Shown here: in pieces, positions 1 through 8,165 of the stretch
How positions within the stretch are numbered: the stretch's first letter is position 1
Layout of the letters: every line of letters begins with the position of its first letter
Assembly: GCA_049511415.1 (NCBI GenBank)
Contig: JBEKYC010000057.1
Coordinates: 1 to 43,533, forward strand
DNA: 43,533 nt
Direction of reading: 5' to 3'
Source: Bog-159 sp049511415
GTDB lineage: Bacteria > Acidobacteriota > Terriglobia > Bryobacterales > Bryobacteraceae
Made by a program: the position numbers and the translations under genes
Notes under the pieces: model-generated
Told to the model about the DNA's origin: nothing
Seen by the model: only the letters and a program-made list of their open reading frames with translations
The model's database searches: none

Positions 1-945
1 TTCGCCGATCTGGGGCGCGTCACGCGGCCCGGTTGCGTGCTGGCATCCAACACCTCGACGCTCGATATCGACCAGTTCGCGCAATCGAGCGGCCGCCCCT
101 CAAGCGTCATCGGCCATCATTTTTTCAGTCCCGCGAACGTCATGAAACTCATGGAAATCGTGCGCGGTCGCGATTCCAGCAACGAAACCATCGCCACTTC
201 GCTGAAGCTCTCCAAAAAGCTGAATAAGGTCGGCGTGGTGGTAGGCAACTGTTTCGGATTTGTAGCCAACCGCATGTTGGCTTATTACATGCGAGAAGGA
301 TATCTGCTGCTGGAGGAAGGCGCCGGCGTGCCGCAAATCGACCACGTCATGACCACGTTCGGCATGCCCGTCGGACCGTTCGGCATGCAGGACATCGCGG
401 GCATCGACGTGGGCGCGCGCATCCGCCAATATCTGCGCTCCATCGGCAAGAGCCGCGCAGAGGGTCCCGAATCGCCCGTGCCGGACTGGCTCTACGATAT
501 GGGACGCTACGGCCAGAAGACCGGCGCCGGATGGTATCGCTACGAGGCCGGCAGCCGCATGCCGATTCCCGATCCGCTTATCGAAGAGTTGGCGGAAAAG
601 GCGGCCCGCGAACGCGGCATCGCGCGGCAACCGGTTTTCGATGACGAAATCCTTTCGCGCATCATGGTAGCGCTGGCCAACGAAGGCGCCAACGTGCTCG
701 ATGAGCACATCGCCATCCGGCCGGGAGATATCGACGTCATCTACGCCTATGGCTTCGGCTATCCGCGTCATCGCGGCGGGCCCATGGCTTATGCCGATTC
801 GCTGGGGCTGGCGCACGTGCTCAACAAGGTGAAGGAATATCGCGCGCGTCTGGGCGATCATTGGCAACCGGCGCCGCTGCTGGAACGCCTGGCAGCGGCG
901 GGCAGAGGCTTCTACGACTCGGCCACGGCAGCCTCCGCCAATTGA
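1..945 (+). CDS. 3-hydroxyacyl-CoA dehydrogenase, C-terminal part (5' end outside window)
   Basis: The frame is open from base 1 and has no upstream stop, so the gene starts outside the window. The first residues match the end of the NAD-binding domain (LASNTSTL), followed by the signature HHFFSPANVMKLMEIVRG and VGNCFGFVANRM of 3-hydroxyacyl-CoA dehydrogenases. A second 3HCDH-type C-terminal domain follows, with ANEGANVLDE and GFGYPRHRGGPM. This two-copy arrangement is typical of the FadB/FadJ beta-oxidation enzymes, which oxidise L-3-hydroxyacyl-CoA to 3-ketoacyl-CoA with NAD+. The enoyl-CoA hydratase half expected upstream cannot be seen. The stop TGA overlaps the next start (TGATG), suggesting co-translation with the Cas6-like gene. 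Confidence 0.9.
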   Translation, partial: FADLGRVTRPGCVLASNTSTLDIDQFAQSSGRPSSVIGHHFFSPANVMKLMEIVRGRDSSNETIATSLKLSKKLNKVGVVVGNCFGFVANRMLAYYMREGYLLLEEGAGVPQIDHVMTTFGMPVGPFGMQDIAGIDVGARIRQYLRSIGKSRAEGPESPVPDWLYDMGRYGQKTGAGWYRYEAGSRMPIPDPLIEELAEKAARERGIARQPVFDDEILSRIMVALANEGANVLDEHIAIRPGDIDVIYAYGFGYPRHRGGPMAYADSLGLAHVLNKVKEYRARLGDHWQPAPLLERLAAAGRGFYDSATAASAN

Positions 946-1880
946 TGACTTTCGAATTCGTCCGGCTGCGCCTTCGTTTTCGCGCGGCGGGATCGCTGCA
1001 CTTTCCTCCAGGTAAAGCGGGTAATGTGCTGCGTGGCGCGCTGGGCATGGTGCTGGGCCAGGGCCTTTTCGCCCCAACGTCGCTCGCCGGACCCAGCGGG
1101 CTCGCCGACCCGCCGCGTCCCTTCGTCTTGCGAGCCGTCCACCTCGACGGCTGCACCATTCCGCGCGGTTCCGAATTCCACTTCGATGTGCATCTGTTCG
1201 ACGCGCGCGACGACGCTCGCCGGCAGTTTGTAGCGGCTTTCGCGCATTGGGGCGCGCGTGCCGAATTGCTCTCGGTCGAGCGGCGGAGCCAGACCATCGA
1301 CCTCGACCCGCCGCCTGAGCCGGCCGCCCGCGTGCGCGTCGAATTCATCACACCCACCGAACTCAAGTCGGATGGACAACTTGTCGCGCGCCCTGAATTC
1401 GCCGTAGTTTTCGCCCGTCTCCGCGACCGCATCAGTGCTTTGCGTGCGCTCTACGGGCCCGGTCCGCTCGATATCGACTTTCGCGGCCTGGGCGAGCGCG
1501 CCGCCAGCGTGCGCCTCGCCGCGTGCGATCTGCGCTGGCACATCACCGAACGCCGCTCCAGCCGCACCGGCCAGGTCCACCCGTTGGGCGGCTTCACGGG
1601 CTTGGCGGATTTCCACGGCGATCTGGGCGAATTCCTGCCCTACCTGCGCGCCGGACAATTCACGGGCGTCGGACGCCAGACCGTCTGGGGCAAAGGCGAG
1701 ATCGGATTGCAGGTCCACTCCGGGCCGGGCCTTTGCGCTACTTGCAAACACACAAGCGTCATCCGCTCGGACCGCGGGTCCGTCTTTTATCTCTGCCAAC
1801 TCTCTGCCACCGATCCGCGCTTTCCGAAGTATCCCCGCCTGCCGGTCCTCACTTGCCCCGGCTATAAGCGTCGCGCGTGA
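945..1880 (+). CDS. Cas6-family RAMP protein with C-terminal four-cysteine extension
   Basis: The 311-residue product carries the C-terminal domain of the CRISPR_Cas6 (PF10040-like) family: ITPTELK, PEFAVVFARLRDRISAL, RSSRTGQVHPLGGF and the glycine-rich loop FTGVGRQTVWGKGEI near residues 240-255. Known Cas6 proteins cleave pre-crRNA repeats; no repeat array or other cas gene is present here, so the substrate is unknown. The last 55 residues form a separate module with spacing C-x2-C-x16-C-x19-C ending CPGY, which looks like a zinc or Fe-S site. The ATG at 945 overlaps the stop of the upstream dehydrogenase (TGATG); an in-frame upstream ATG at 861 lies inside that gene and is unlikely. Family assignment is by motif recognition only. 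Confidence 0.72.
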   Translation: MTFEFVRLRLRFRAAGSLHFPPGKAGNVLRGALGMVLGQGLFAPTSLAGPSGLADPPRPFVLRAVHLDGCTIPRGSEFHFDVHLFDARDDARRQFVAAFAHWGARAELLSVERRSQTIDLDPPPEPAARVRVEFITPTELKSDGQLVARPEFAVVFARLRDRISALRALYGPGPLDIDFRGLGERAASVRLAACDLRWHITERRSSRTGQVHPLGGFTGLADFHGDLGEFLPYLRAGQFTGVGRQTVWGKGEIGLQVHSGPGLCATCKHTSVIRSDRGSVFYLCQLSATDPRFPKYPRLPVLTCPGYKRRA

Positions 1881-1894
1881 TACTATGGCGCTTC

Positions 1895-2938
1895 ATGCGC
1901 CACAACTTCCCTCGCGTGCACAATGCCATGTGGCCGGGCCTGGTGGGCAAAGGACCGGATTCCGAACCTCCCATCGGCCTCGATACCATGCTGCGCCTCA
2001 CCGCCGCCGCGGAGGTGAACGGCGCGCGGTTCGACGGCGTGGACCTGTTCCTGTTCGATCCCCACGTCAGCATTGACGCGACCGATGACGATCTGGCCCG
2101 GCTGGCCGATCAGGTCCGCGGGCTGGGTCTGGAGATCGGATCGGTGGTGGCGCCCGTATGGCCCCCCACCGGAGGCGGATCCGCCATGGGCAGCGCGGAA
2201 GATCGCGGCCGTTTCGTCGCGCAGGTGCGCAAGGCCTGCCGCATCGCGCGCAAGCTGCGCGAACTGGGAGCGCGGCCCTACGGCATCGTGCGCATCGATT
2301 CGGCCGCCAGCCCCGCCGAGTGGGCCAAAGATCCCGCCGGCAACACGCGTCTGATTGCGCAGACCTTCCGCGAAGCCTGCGGTGTCGCCGCGGATTACGG
2401 GGAGCGGCTGGCCGCCGAAGGCGAAATCTGCTGGGGCGGCATGCACGGCTGGCGGCACATGGTCCATCTGCTGGAACTGGTGGACCAGCCCGGCACGCTC
2501 GGTTTTCAGGCCGACATGGCCCACACGCTGCTCTTCACCCTGGGCTATAACGCGCCGGAAGATCGCATCCTGCCCGATGGCTTCGCCTGGGACGACGCGG
2601 ATCGGTTCCAGGACGCGCTGCGCCAACTGACTGCCGCGCTACGCCCCTGGACCATCGACTTCCACGTGGCGCAGAACGACGCCACCGTGCATGGGTCCGG
2701 TTCCCACGACAAGACTGGCCATCATTGCCTGCCCGACGATCCCAACGGCAAGCTGGATATCGTTCGCGATGCCGGCCCCTGGCTGCGCGACGAACAGGGC
2801 CGCCTGACCCAGGCGATCCGGCACATCTGCTGGGACGGCTGCATGTTCCCTAACGCGGTGATGATGCAGCAATCCACCTGGAACAGCATTCTGGCAACGA
2901 TGCTCGCTGTTCGCCAGGCGCATGGCTGGCAGGAGTAA
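1895..2938 (+). CDS. Sugar phosphate isomerase/epimerase-like TIM-barrel protein
   Basis: About 347 residues resembling the xylose isomerase-like TIM-barrel superfamily. Visible signs are the N-terminal NFPRVHNAMWPGLVGKG, FDGVDLFLFDPH, GEICWGGMHGW and the C-terminal FHVAQNDATVHGSGSHD, with acidic and His residues placed as metal ligands. Members isomerise or epimerise sugars or inositols; the substrate cannot be read here. The downstream Gfo/Idh/MocA gene (3-base gap) supports a two-step polyol or sugar pathway. Start choice is uncertain: GTG at 1877 overlaps the upstream stop as GTGA and would add six residues, whereas ATG 1895 gives a more natural N-terminus. Neither has a clear Shine-Dalgarno sequence. 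Confidence 0.8.
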   Translation: MRHNFPRVHNAMWPGLVGKGPDSEPPIGLDTMLRLTAAAEVNGARFDGVDLFLFDPHVSIDATDDDLARLADQVRGLGLEIGSVVAPVWPPTGGGSAMGSAEDRGRFVAQVRKACRIARKLRELGARPYGIVRIDSAASPAEWAKDPAGNTRLIAQTFREACGVAADYGERLAAEGEICWGGMHGWRHMVHLLELVDQPGTLGFQADMAHTLLFTLGYNAPEDRILPDGFAWDDADRFQDALRQLTAALRPWTIDFHVAQNDATVHGSGSHDKTGHHCLPDDPNGKLDIVRDAGPWLRDEQGRLTQAIRHICWDGCMFPNAVMMQQSTWNSILATMLAVRQAHGWQE

Positions 2939-2941
2939 GAC

Positions 2942-4084
2942 ATGACCAGGAAGTCATTGAATATCGGGCTGGTGGGCTACGGCTTCATGGGCCGCACGCA
3001 CTCCAACGCCTTCGCAAAGGTGAATCAGTTTTTCGATCTGCCGTACCGGCCCGTCCTGCGCGCTGTGTGCGCGCGCGACGCGGCTAAGGTGAGCGCGTTC
3101 GCCGAGCAGTGGGGCTACGATTCCGCCGAAACGGACTGGCGCAAATTGGTGGAGCGTCCGGATATCGACCTGATCGATATCGCCAGCCCCAATGACACGC
3201 ACGCGGAGATCGCCATCGCCGCCGCCGAGGCGGGAAAGATCGTGCTGTGCGAGAAGCCGCTGGGCCGCAGCGCCGCGGAATCCACGCGCATGGTGGAGGC
3301 CGTGGAAAAGGCCGGCGTGCCCAATATGGTCTGGTACAACTACCGCCGCGTGCCCGCCGTCACCCTGGCCAAACAACTGATCGACGAGGGCCGCCTGGGC
3401 CGTATCTTCCACTACCGCGCCAAGTTTCTGCAGGACTGGACCATCTCCGCCGATCTGCCGCAGGGCGGCGCGGGGCTGTGGCGTTTGGATGTCAACGTGG
3501 CCGGCAGCGGCGTCACCGGCGACCTTTTGGCGCACTGCATCGATACCGCCATGTGGCTCAACGGCTCGATCGACCAGGTAACCGCCATGACCGAGACATT
3601 CGTGAAAGAACGCCGGCACACGCTCACCGGCCAGGTGGAAAAAGTCGGCATCGACGATGCCAGCGCCTTTCTGGCGCGCTTCCGCAACGGATCGCTGGCC
3701 ACGTTCGAGGCCACGCGTTACGCGCGCGGGCACAAGGCGCTGTACACGCTCGAAATCAATGGCGAGCACGCCTCCATCTTCTGGGACCTGCACGATCTGC
3801 ATCGCCTGGAGTACTTCGATCATGGCGACGAGGGCCGCCTGCGCGGCTGGCGCTCAGTCCATATTACCGACAGCGACCATCCTTATATGAAGAACTGGTG
3901 GGTGCCCGGATTGCAGATCGGCTATGAGCACACTTTCATTCACCAGGTGGCCGATTTTCTGGCGGGCTTAGGCGAAGGCCGCATTCCGGGTCCCAGTTTC
4001 CGCGATGCCCTGGCCACCGATTATGTTACTGACGCGGTGTTGCGGTCGGCACACAGCGGCAGGTGGGAAGCCGTTACGGGTTGA
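2942..4084 (+). CDS. Gfo/Idh/MocA family NAD(P)-dependent oxidoreductase
   Basis: The 380-residue protein begins with a Rossmann fold, GLVGYGFMGRTHSNAF near residues 9-24, followed by DIASPNDTHAEIAIAAAEAGK and the family hallmark CEKPLGRS at about residues 102-109. The C-terminal half is the alpha/beta substrate-binding domain (DLLAHCIDTAMWL). Members oxidise or dehydrate sugars, inositol or amino sugars with NAD(P). A good ribosome-binding site (AGGAG, about 7 bases before the ATG) fixes the start. It forms an operon with the TIM-barrel isomerase three bases upstream, a frequent pairing in inositol and rare-sugar catabolism; the substrate is not evident. Its 3' end overlaps the convergent DinB gene by 11 bases. 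Confidence 0.9.
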   Translation: MTRKSLNIGLVGYGFMGRTHSNAFAKVNQFFDLPYRPVLRAVCARDAAKVSAFAEQWGYDSAETDWRKLVERPDIDLIDIASPNDTHAEIAIAAAEAGKIVLCEKPLGRSAAESTRMVEAVEKAGVPNMVWYNYRRVPAVTLAKQLIDEGRLGRIFHYRAKFLQDWTISADLPQGGAGLWRLDVNVAGSGVTGDLLAHCIDTAMWLNGSIDQVTAMTETFVKERRHTLTGQVEKVGIDDASAFLARFRNGSLATFEATRYARGHKALYTLEINGEHASIFWDLHDLHRLEYFDHGDEGRLRGWRSVHITDSDHPYMKNWWVPGLQIGYEHTFIHQVADFLAGLGEGRIPGPSFRDALATDYVTDAVLRSAHSGRWEAVTG

Positions 4085-4601
4085 TCTTGTAGTAACTCTG
4101 ATACACGCCCATCTCCGGGAAGAACACACAGGAGCGGTAGATCTCGATGACTTGCCGGACGTGTCCCAGATCGTGGAACGCGAATTCGTTGAGCAACTGG
4201 GCGACGGTGAGGACACCGAGTTCATCGTGACGGCCCGAGCGCTCGCCCGCGCCGTCCGGCATTTTCTCCAGAATGCCCATCGTGGCCGCGCGCCGATCTT
4301 CAAAGCGCGCCAGTTCCGCATACGGGTCGAACTCTCTCCCGGAGCGGAACAGTTCCATCTGATCGTAAGCCGGCAGCAACGGTTGATCGGCGCCGAGCAT
4401 AGCCCGGAAGCGGCTCTGAAACCCTTTGACTTCAACCTCCGCCAGATGCGCCAGGATCATGGCGATGGACCAGCGTTCGGCGGACGCACGCCATTGCAAC
4501 TGCTCCGGCGTGGCTGGCGCCAGCAGGTTTCGCAGGGATGTCGGCGTTTGCCGCAGAACACGCAGGCAGTGGTCGGCGTTAGGGATTCGCAAGTTAGTCA
4601 T
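4074..4601 (-). CDS. DinB-family putative metal-dependent protein
   Basis: The 175-residue protein has the DinB four-helix-bundle pattern: WSIAMILAHLAEVEV early and FHDLGHVRQVIE late, giving the three histidines expected to bind a divalent metal. Family members include bacillithiol or mycothiol S-transferases and many uncharacterised proteins, so no reaction can be assigned. Two ATGs lie in tandem (4604 and 4601). The strong Shine-Dalgarno GGAGGA abuts the first, so the second, about four bases from it, is the better start. It stands alone, convergent with the Gfo/Idh/MocA gene and separated by about 145 bases from the E2 gene. Confidence 0.85.
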   Translation of the reverse strand: MTNLRIPNADHCLRVLRQTPTSLRNLLAPATPEQLQWRASAERWSIAMILAHLAEVEVKGFQSRFRAMLGADQPLLPAYDQMELFRSGREFDPYAELARFEDRRAATMGILEKMPDGAGERSGRHDELGVLTVAQLLNEFAFHDLGHVRQVIEIYRSCVFFPEMGVYQSYYKINP

Positions 4602-4749
4602 CATTCCTCCAAGCGGACAATCCGCCTTCGGACGATCTCTTGGACGACGGCCCGCAACACACGGAAGCTTGTGCGGCCCAGCCTCAAAGCCGAGCGCGCC
4701 TGGCGGCCGAAAGCGCCCGAACGATGACCTTCGACCGCACCGTTTTGAC

Positions 4750-6069
4750 TTACAGCACCTCTTCCGACCAGTGCTCCAGCACCTGCTTCACCTTAGCCGT
4801 GAACTGATCGCCCAGCGCGCCGTCGATCAGGCGGTGGTCGAAGCTCAGTGAAAGATACATCACCGAGCGAATCGCGATCGCATCATCAACCACCACTGGC
4901 GCCTTCTCCACGGCTCCCACGCCCAGAATGGCCACCTGCGGCTGGTTGATAATGGGAGTCGCAATCACGCTGCCGAAGCTGCCGAAATTCGTAATCGAAA
5001 ATGTCCCGCCCTGCACCTCGTCCGGCTTGAGCTGCCGCGACCGCGCGCGCGTGGCCAGGTCCACGATGGAGCGCTGCAAGCCCAGCACATTCTTCTCGTC
5101 GGCCTGGCGAATCACCGGGACGATCAGCCCGTTCTCCAGCGCCACCGCGATTCCCACGTTGATTTCGTTGTGGTGAATGATGTTGTTGCCCTCGATGGAG
5201 GCGTTCAACAAGGGATAAGTCCGCAACCCAACGACCGTCGCGCGCACCACGAACGGTAGGTAAGTCAGCGACATGCCGTAGCGCGACTGGAAATCCGCCT
5301 TGTGTCGGTCGCGCATGCGCGCCACCTTCGTCATGTCCACCTTATGTATGGTGGTGACGTGCGCGGAGGTGCGGCGGCTGGCGAGCATGTGCTCGGCGAT
5401 GCGGATGCGCATGGTGCTCATCGGCTCCACGCGCGCTTTGGCTTGTGCGGCGACCGGCAAGGGCGGCATCACTGGGGCGGCCGGCGCCTCCACGGGCATG
5501 GCCGGCGGCGGGGGCGGCGCCGCCACAACTTCGGGGGCCGACTCCTGTTTTTCGCGCGCCATGTACGCTTCCAAATCCTGCTTGGTGATCCGGCCGCCGG
5601 CGCCCGTGCCTTTCACCTTGCTCAGGTCGATGGAATTCTCGCGCGCCATGCGGCGCACCAGCGGCGAAAGCGGGCCGGCCGGCTCGGCAGCCTCCTCAAT
5701 GGGCGCCGCTACGGGGGCGGGGACGGGAGTGGGGACGGGCGCTGGAGCCGCCTCCGGTTCCGCCTTGGGTTCCGCTTGAACGGCAACCGGCAGTGCCTCG
5801 GGCGCTACGGGCGCCGCGGACTGGGCGGATTCACCACCCTCGGCGATGCGCGCCACCACGGTGCTGATGCCGACGGTCTTGCCTTCTTCGACCAAGACCT
5901 CCGACAGCGTCCCAGCGGCCGGCGAAGGAATCTCCGTGTCGACTTTGTCGGTCGAGATTTCGAAGAGAGGCTCGTCGCGCTCCACGTGCTCGCCCGGCTT
6001 TTTCAGCCAGCGGGTCAGCGTCCCTTCCACAATGCTTTCGCCCATCTGGGGCATCACTACGTCAGTCAT
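4750..6069 (-). CDS. Dihydrolipoyl acyltransferase (E2) of a 2-oxoacid dehydrogenase complex
   Basis: 439 residues with the classic E2 layout. A lipoyl domain occupies about residues 1-80, with the lipoylated lysine K42 in EISTDKVDTEIP. An Ala/Pro/Glu-rich flexible linker follows, then a peripheral subunit-binding domain (LSPLVRRMARENSIDL, GRITKQDLEAYM), a second linker, and the acyltransferase core ending with the active-site motif SFDHRLIDGALGDQF. It transfers the acyl group from E1 to CoA in the cytoplasmic complex. Whether the substrate is pyruvate, 2-oxoglutarate or branched-chain 2-oxoacids cannot be told without the E1 genes; a succinyl (SucB-like) role is possible. It is the last gene of lpdA-lipB-E2, 12 bases after lipB, with RBS AGAGGA. 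Confidence 0.93.
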   Translation of the reverse strand: MTDVVMPQMGESIVEGTLTRWLKKPGEHVERDEPLFEISTDKVDTEIPSPAAGTLSEVLVEEGKTVGISTVVARIAEGGESAQSAAPVAPEALPVAVQAEPKAEPEAAPAPVPTPVPAPVAAPIEEAAEPAGPLSPLVRRMARENSIDLSKVKGTGAGGRITKQDLEAYMAREKQESAPEVVAAPPPPPAMPVEAPAAPVMPPLPVAAQAKARVEPMSTMRIRIAEHMLASRRTSAHVTTIHKVDMTKVARMRDRHKADFQSRYGMSLTYLPFVVRATVVGLRTYPLLNASIEGNNIIHHNEINVGIAVALENGLIVPVIRQADEKNVLGLQRSIVDLATRARSRQLKPDEVQGGTFSITNFGSFGSVIATPIINQPQVAILGVGAVEKAPVVVDDAIAIRSVMYLSLSFDHRLIDGALGDQFTAKVKQVLEHWSEEVL

Positions 6070-6081
6070 TTGCAGTCCTCT

Positions 6082-6744
6082 CTATGCGCGGGCCAACACA
6101 CCCGCCGGAATCATCTCGCGTTCAAAAATACGGCCGAAGTGCGCGGCCACCCTCTCCGCCACTTCCGCCCAGGAAGCGCCGCAACCCAACTGCGCCATGG
6201 AAGTCACGGGTTTGGTCAGCCCGCAAGGAACAATGTACTGGAAATATCGCAGGTCGGTCGCCACGTTCAGCGCGAAACCGTGCGATGTCACCCATCGGCT
6301 GATGTGCACGCCGATGGCAGCGATTTTCCGGTCATCCACCCAGACGCCGGTCAGCTTGGGTATGCGGCCGGCCTCAATGCCGAATTCCGCCAGCGTATCG
6401 ATAATGACCTGCTCGATGGCACGCACGTAAGCGCCTACGTCGCGCTTCCATTCCCGCAAATCCACGATCGGATAACCAACCATCTGTCCCGGCCCATGGT
6501 ACGTGATGTCCCCGCCACGATCCGTCGGATGGAACGCCACGCCGGCCCCCGCCAGCATCTCGTCGCCGGCCAGCAGATTTTCCATGTGGCCGTTTCGTCC
6601 CAGCGTGATGGTGTGCGGATGCTCCAGCAGCAGTAGTTGGTCCGGGATCGTGCCCGCCTTGCGCTCGGCCACCAGTTCCTGCTGCCATGCAAAAGCGCGG
6701 CCATACTCCACCCGGCCGGCTTCCTGCCATTCGCACTTAAGCAT
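6082..6744 (-). CDS. lipB: Lipoyl(octanoyl) transferase
   Basis: The 220-residue enzyme moves octanoyl from acyl carrier protein to the lipoyl domains of E2 and GcvH. Family signatures are clear: HPHTITLGRNG near residue 43, RGGDITYHGPGQMVGYP at 76-92, the catalytic lysine K140 in KIAAIGVHISRWVTSHG, and the catalytic cysteine C174 in IVPCGLTKPVTSM. Length is normal. The start overlaps the 3' end of lpdA by 8 bases and the stop is 12 bases before the E2 gene whose K42 is its expected target, so the three genes are probably translated together. Confidence 0.97.
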   Translation of the reverse strand: MLKCEWQEAGRVEYGRAFAWQQELVAERKAGTIPDQLLLLEHPHTITLGRNGHMENLLAGDEMLAGAGVAFHPTDRGGDITYHGPGQMVGYPIVDLREWKRDVGAYVRAIEQVIIDTLAEFGIEAGRIPKLTGVWVDDRKIAAIGVHISRWVTSHGFALNVATDLRYFQYIVPCGLTKPVTSMAQLGCGASWAEVAERVAAHFGRIFEREMIPAGVLARA

Positions 6745-8140
6745 TGATGGCCAGACCGTAGACCGCGTTGAAGCCTTCGCCCATGATTTCGCTGAGCGTG
6801 GGATGCGGATGGATGGTTTGCATCATGGTCTCCACGGTCGATTCGGCCTCCATGGCCGCCACCGCCTCCGCGATCAGCTCGAAAGCATCCGGACCGATAA
6901 TGTGCACGCCCAGAATCTCGCCCAGCTTGGCGTCCGCCACCACCTTGATGAATCCGCCGTGGCTGTCCAGAATACTGGCGCGGCTGTTACCCGCAAACGG
7001 AAACTTGCCTATCTTTACTTCGTATCCTTGCGCCCGCGCCTGCGCTTCCGTCAGCCCCACGCTGCCGATGCCCGGCTCGGTATAAGTGCATCCCGGAATG
7101 CGATTGCGATTGATGGGCACCGCCGGCTTGCCCGCGGCATGTGCCACCGCGATCATGCCTTCCATGGTGGCCACGTGTGCCAGTTGCGGCGTTCCCGCCA
7201 CCACATCGCCGATCGCGTACACGCCCGGCTCGGCGGTCAGTTGATAAGGATTCACTTTGATGAAGCCGCGGTCCAGTTCCACGCGCGTGTTCTCCAGGCC
7301 GATCTTCTCCGTGTTCGGCCTGCGGCCCACCGCCACCAGCAGTTTTTCCGCCTCGACTTCTTCGGTCTTCCCGTTCGCCAGCATGGCGGTCAGTTGGACT
7401 CCCTTGCCGCCCTTGCGTACATTCTCTACTTTGGCGCCGGTTTCCACCCGGATACCCTCCTTGCGGAACGAGCGGTCCAGCTCCTTGGAGATTTCTTCGT
7501 CCTCCACCGGAACCACCCGCGGCAGCATTTCGAACACCGTCACATCCGTGCCGAAACGGTGGAAGATGGACGCGAACTCCACGCCCACCGCACCCGCGCC
7601 GATGATGGCCAGCGACTTTGGCACGGCTGTCAGGTTCAGAATCTCGACATTGGTCAGAATCAGGTCGGCGTCGGGCTCCAGCCCCGGTAGCATGCGCGCT
7701 TCCGAGCCGGTCGCAATAATAATGTTGCGCGCCTCCACGGTCTGCGGACCCTGCACGGTCTCTACTTCGACCCGCCCGCCGCCCTTCAGCCGCGCATAGC
7801 CTTTGATCCACTCCACCTTGTTCTTGCGCAGCAGACCCTCGACACCCTTGGAGTGCTTGCTGACGATGCGGTTCTTCTTATCGATGACCTTGGGATAGTC
7901 CAGCACCGGGTTTTCGCAGTGTATGCCGTCGCCTTCCGGATTCAGAAAATGCTCCCAGACGTCCGCCGTATGCAGCAGGGCTTTTGTTGGAACGCAGCCA
8001 ACCAGGAGGCACGTCCCACCTAGTCGGGGCTGTTTTTCGATGAGAGCAGTCTTAAGGCCGTATTGGCCGGCGCGAATCGCGGCCGAATATCCGCCTGGGC
8101 CGCTCCCGATAACAATCAGATCGTAGGACACTTTTTCCAT
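6737..8140 (-). CDS. lpdA: Dihydrolipoyl dehydrogenase (E3)
   Basis: The 467-residue flavoprotein reoxidises dihydrolipoamide on E2 with NAD+. It shows the FAD-binding GSGPGGYSAAIRAGQ near residues 12-26, the redox-active disulphide C44-x4-C49 in GGTCLLVGCVPTK, an NAD-binding GAGAVGVEFASIF, the second FAD motif YAIGDVVAG, and the C-terminal active-site HPHPTLSE with the catalytic His-Glu pair. The usual GTCLNVGC is GTCLLVGC here, a conservative variant. It leads the lpdA-lipB-E2 operon and is divergent from the POTRA gene, with only 25 bases between the starts, so the two promoters must overlap or lie inside the genes. Confidence 0.96.
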   Translation of the reverse strand: MEKVSYDLIVIGSGPGGYSAAIRAGQYGLKTALIEKQPRLGGTCLLVGCVPTKALLHTADVWEHFLNPEGDGIHCENPVLDYPKVIDKKNRIVSKHSKGVEGLLRKNKVEWIKGYARLKGGGRVEVETVQGPQTVEARNIIIATGSEARMLPGLEPDADLILTNVEILNLTAVPKSLAIIGAGAVGVEFASIFHRFGTDVTVFEMLPRVVPVEDEEISKELDRSFRKEGIRVETGAKVENVRKGGKGVQLTAMLANGKTEEVEAEKLLVAVGRRPNTEKIGLENTRVELDRGFIKVNPYQLTAEPGVYAIGDVVAGTPQLAHVATMEGMIAVAHAAGKPAVPINRNRIPGCTYTEPGIGSVGLTEAQARAQGYEVKIGKFPFAGNSRASILDSHGGFIKVVADAKLGEILGVHIIGPDAFELIAEAVAAMEAESTVETMMQTIHPHPTLSEIMGEGFNAVYGLAINA

Positions 8141-8165
8141 TCTACATCGCCCCTACAATAAAGAT

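Noticed and set aside
4605..4749. Possible small RNA or gene in the DinB-E2 gap
   Set aside because: No promoter, strong hairpin with T-run or plausible ORF could be supported.
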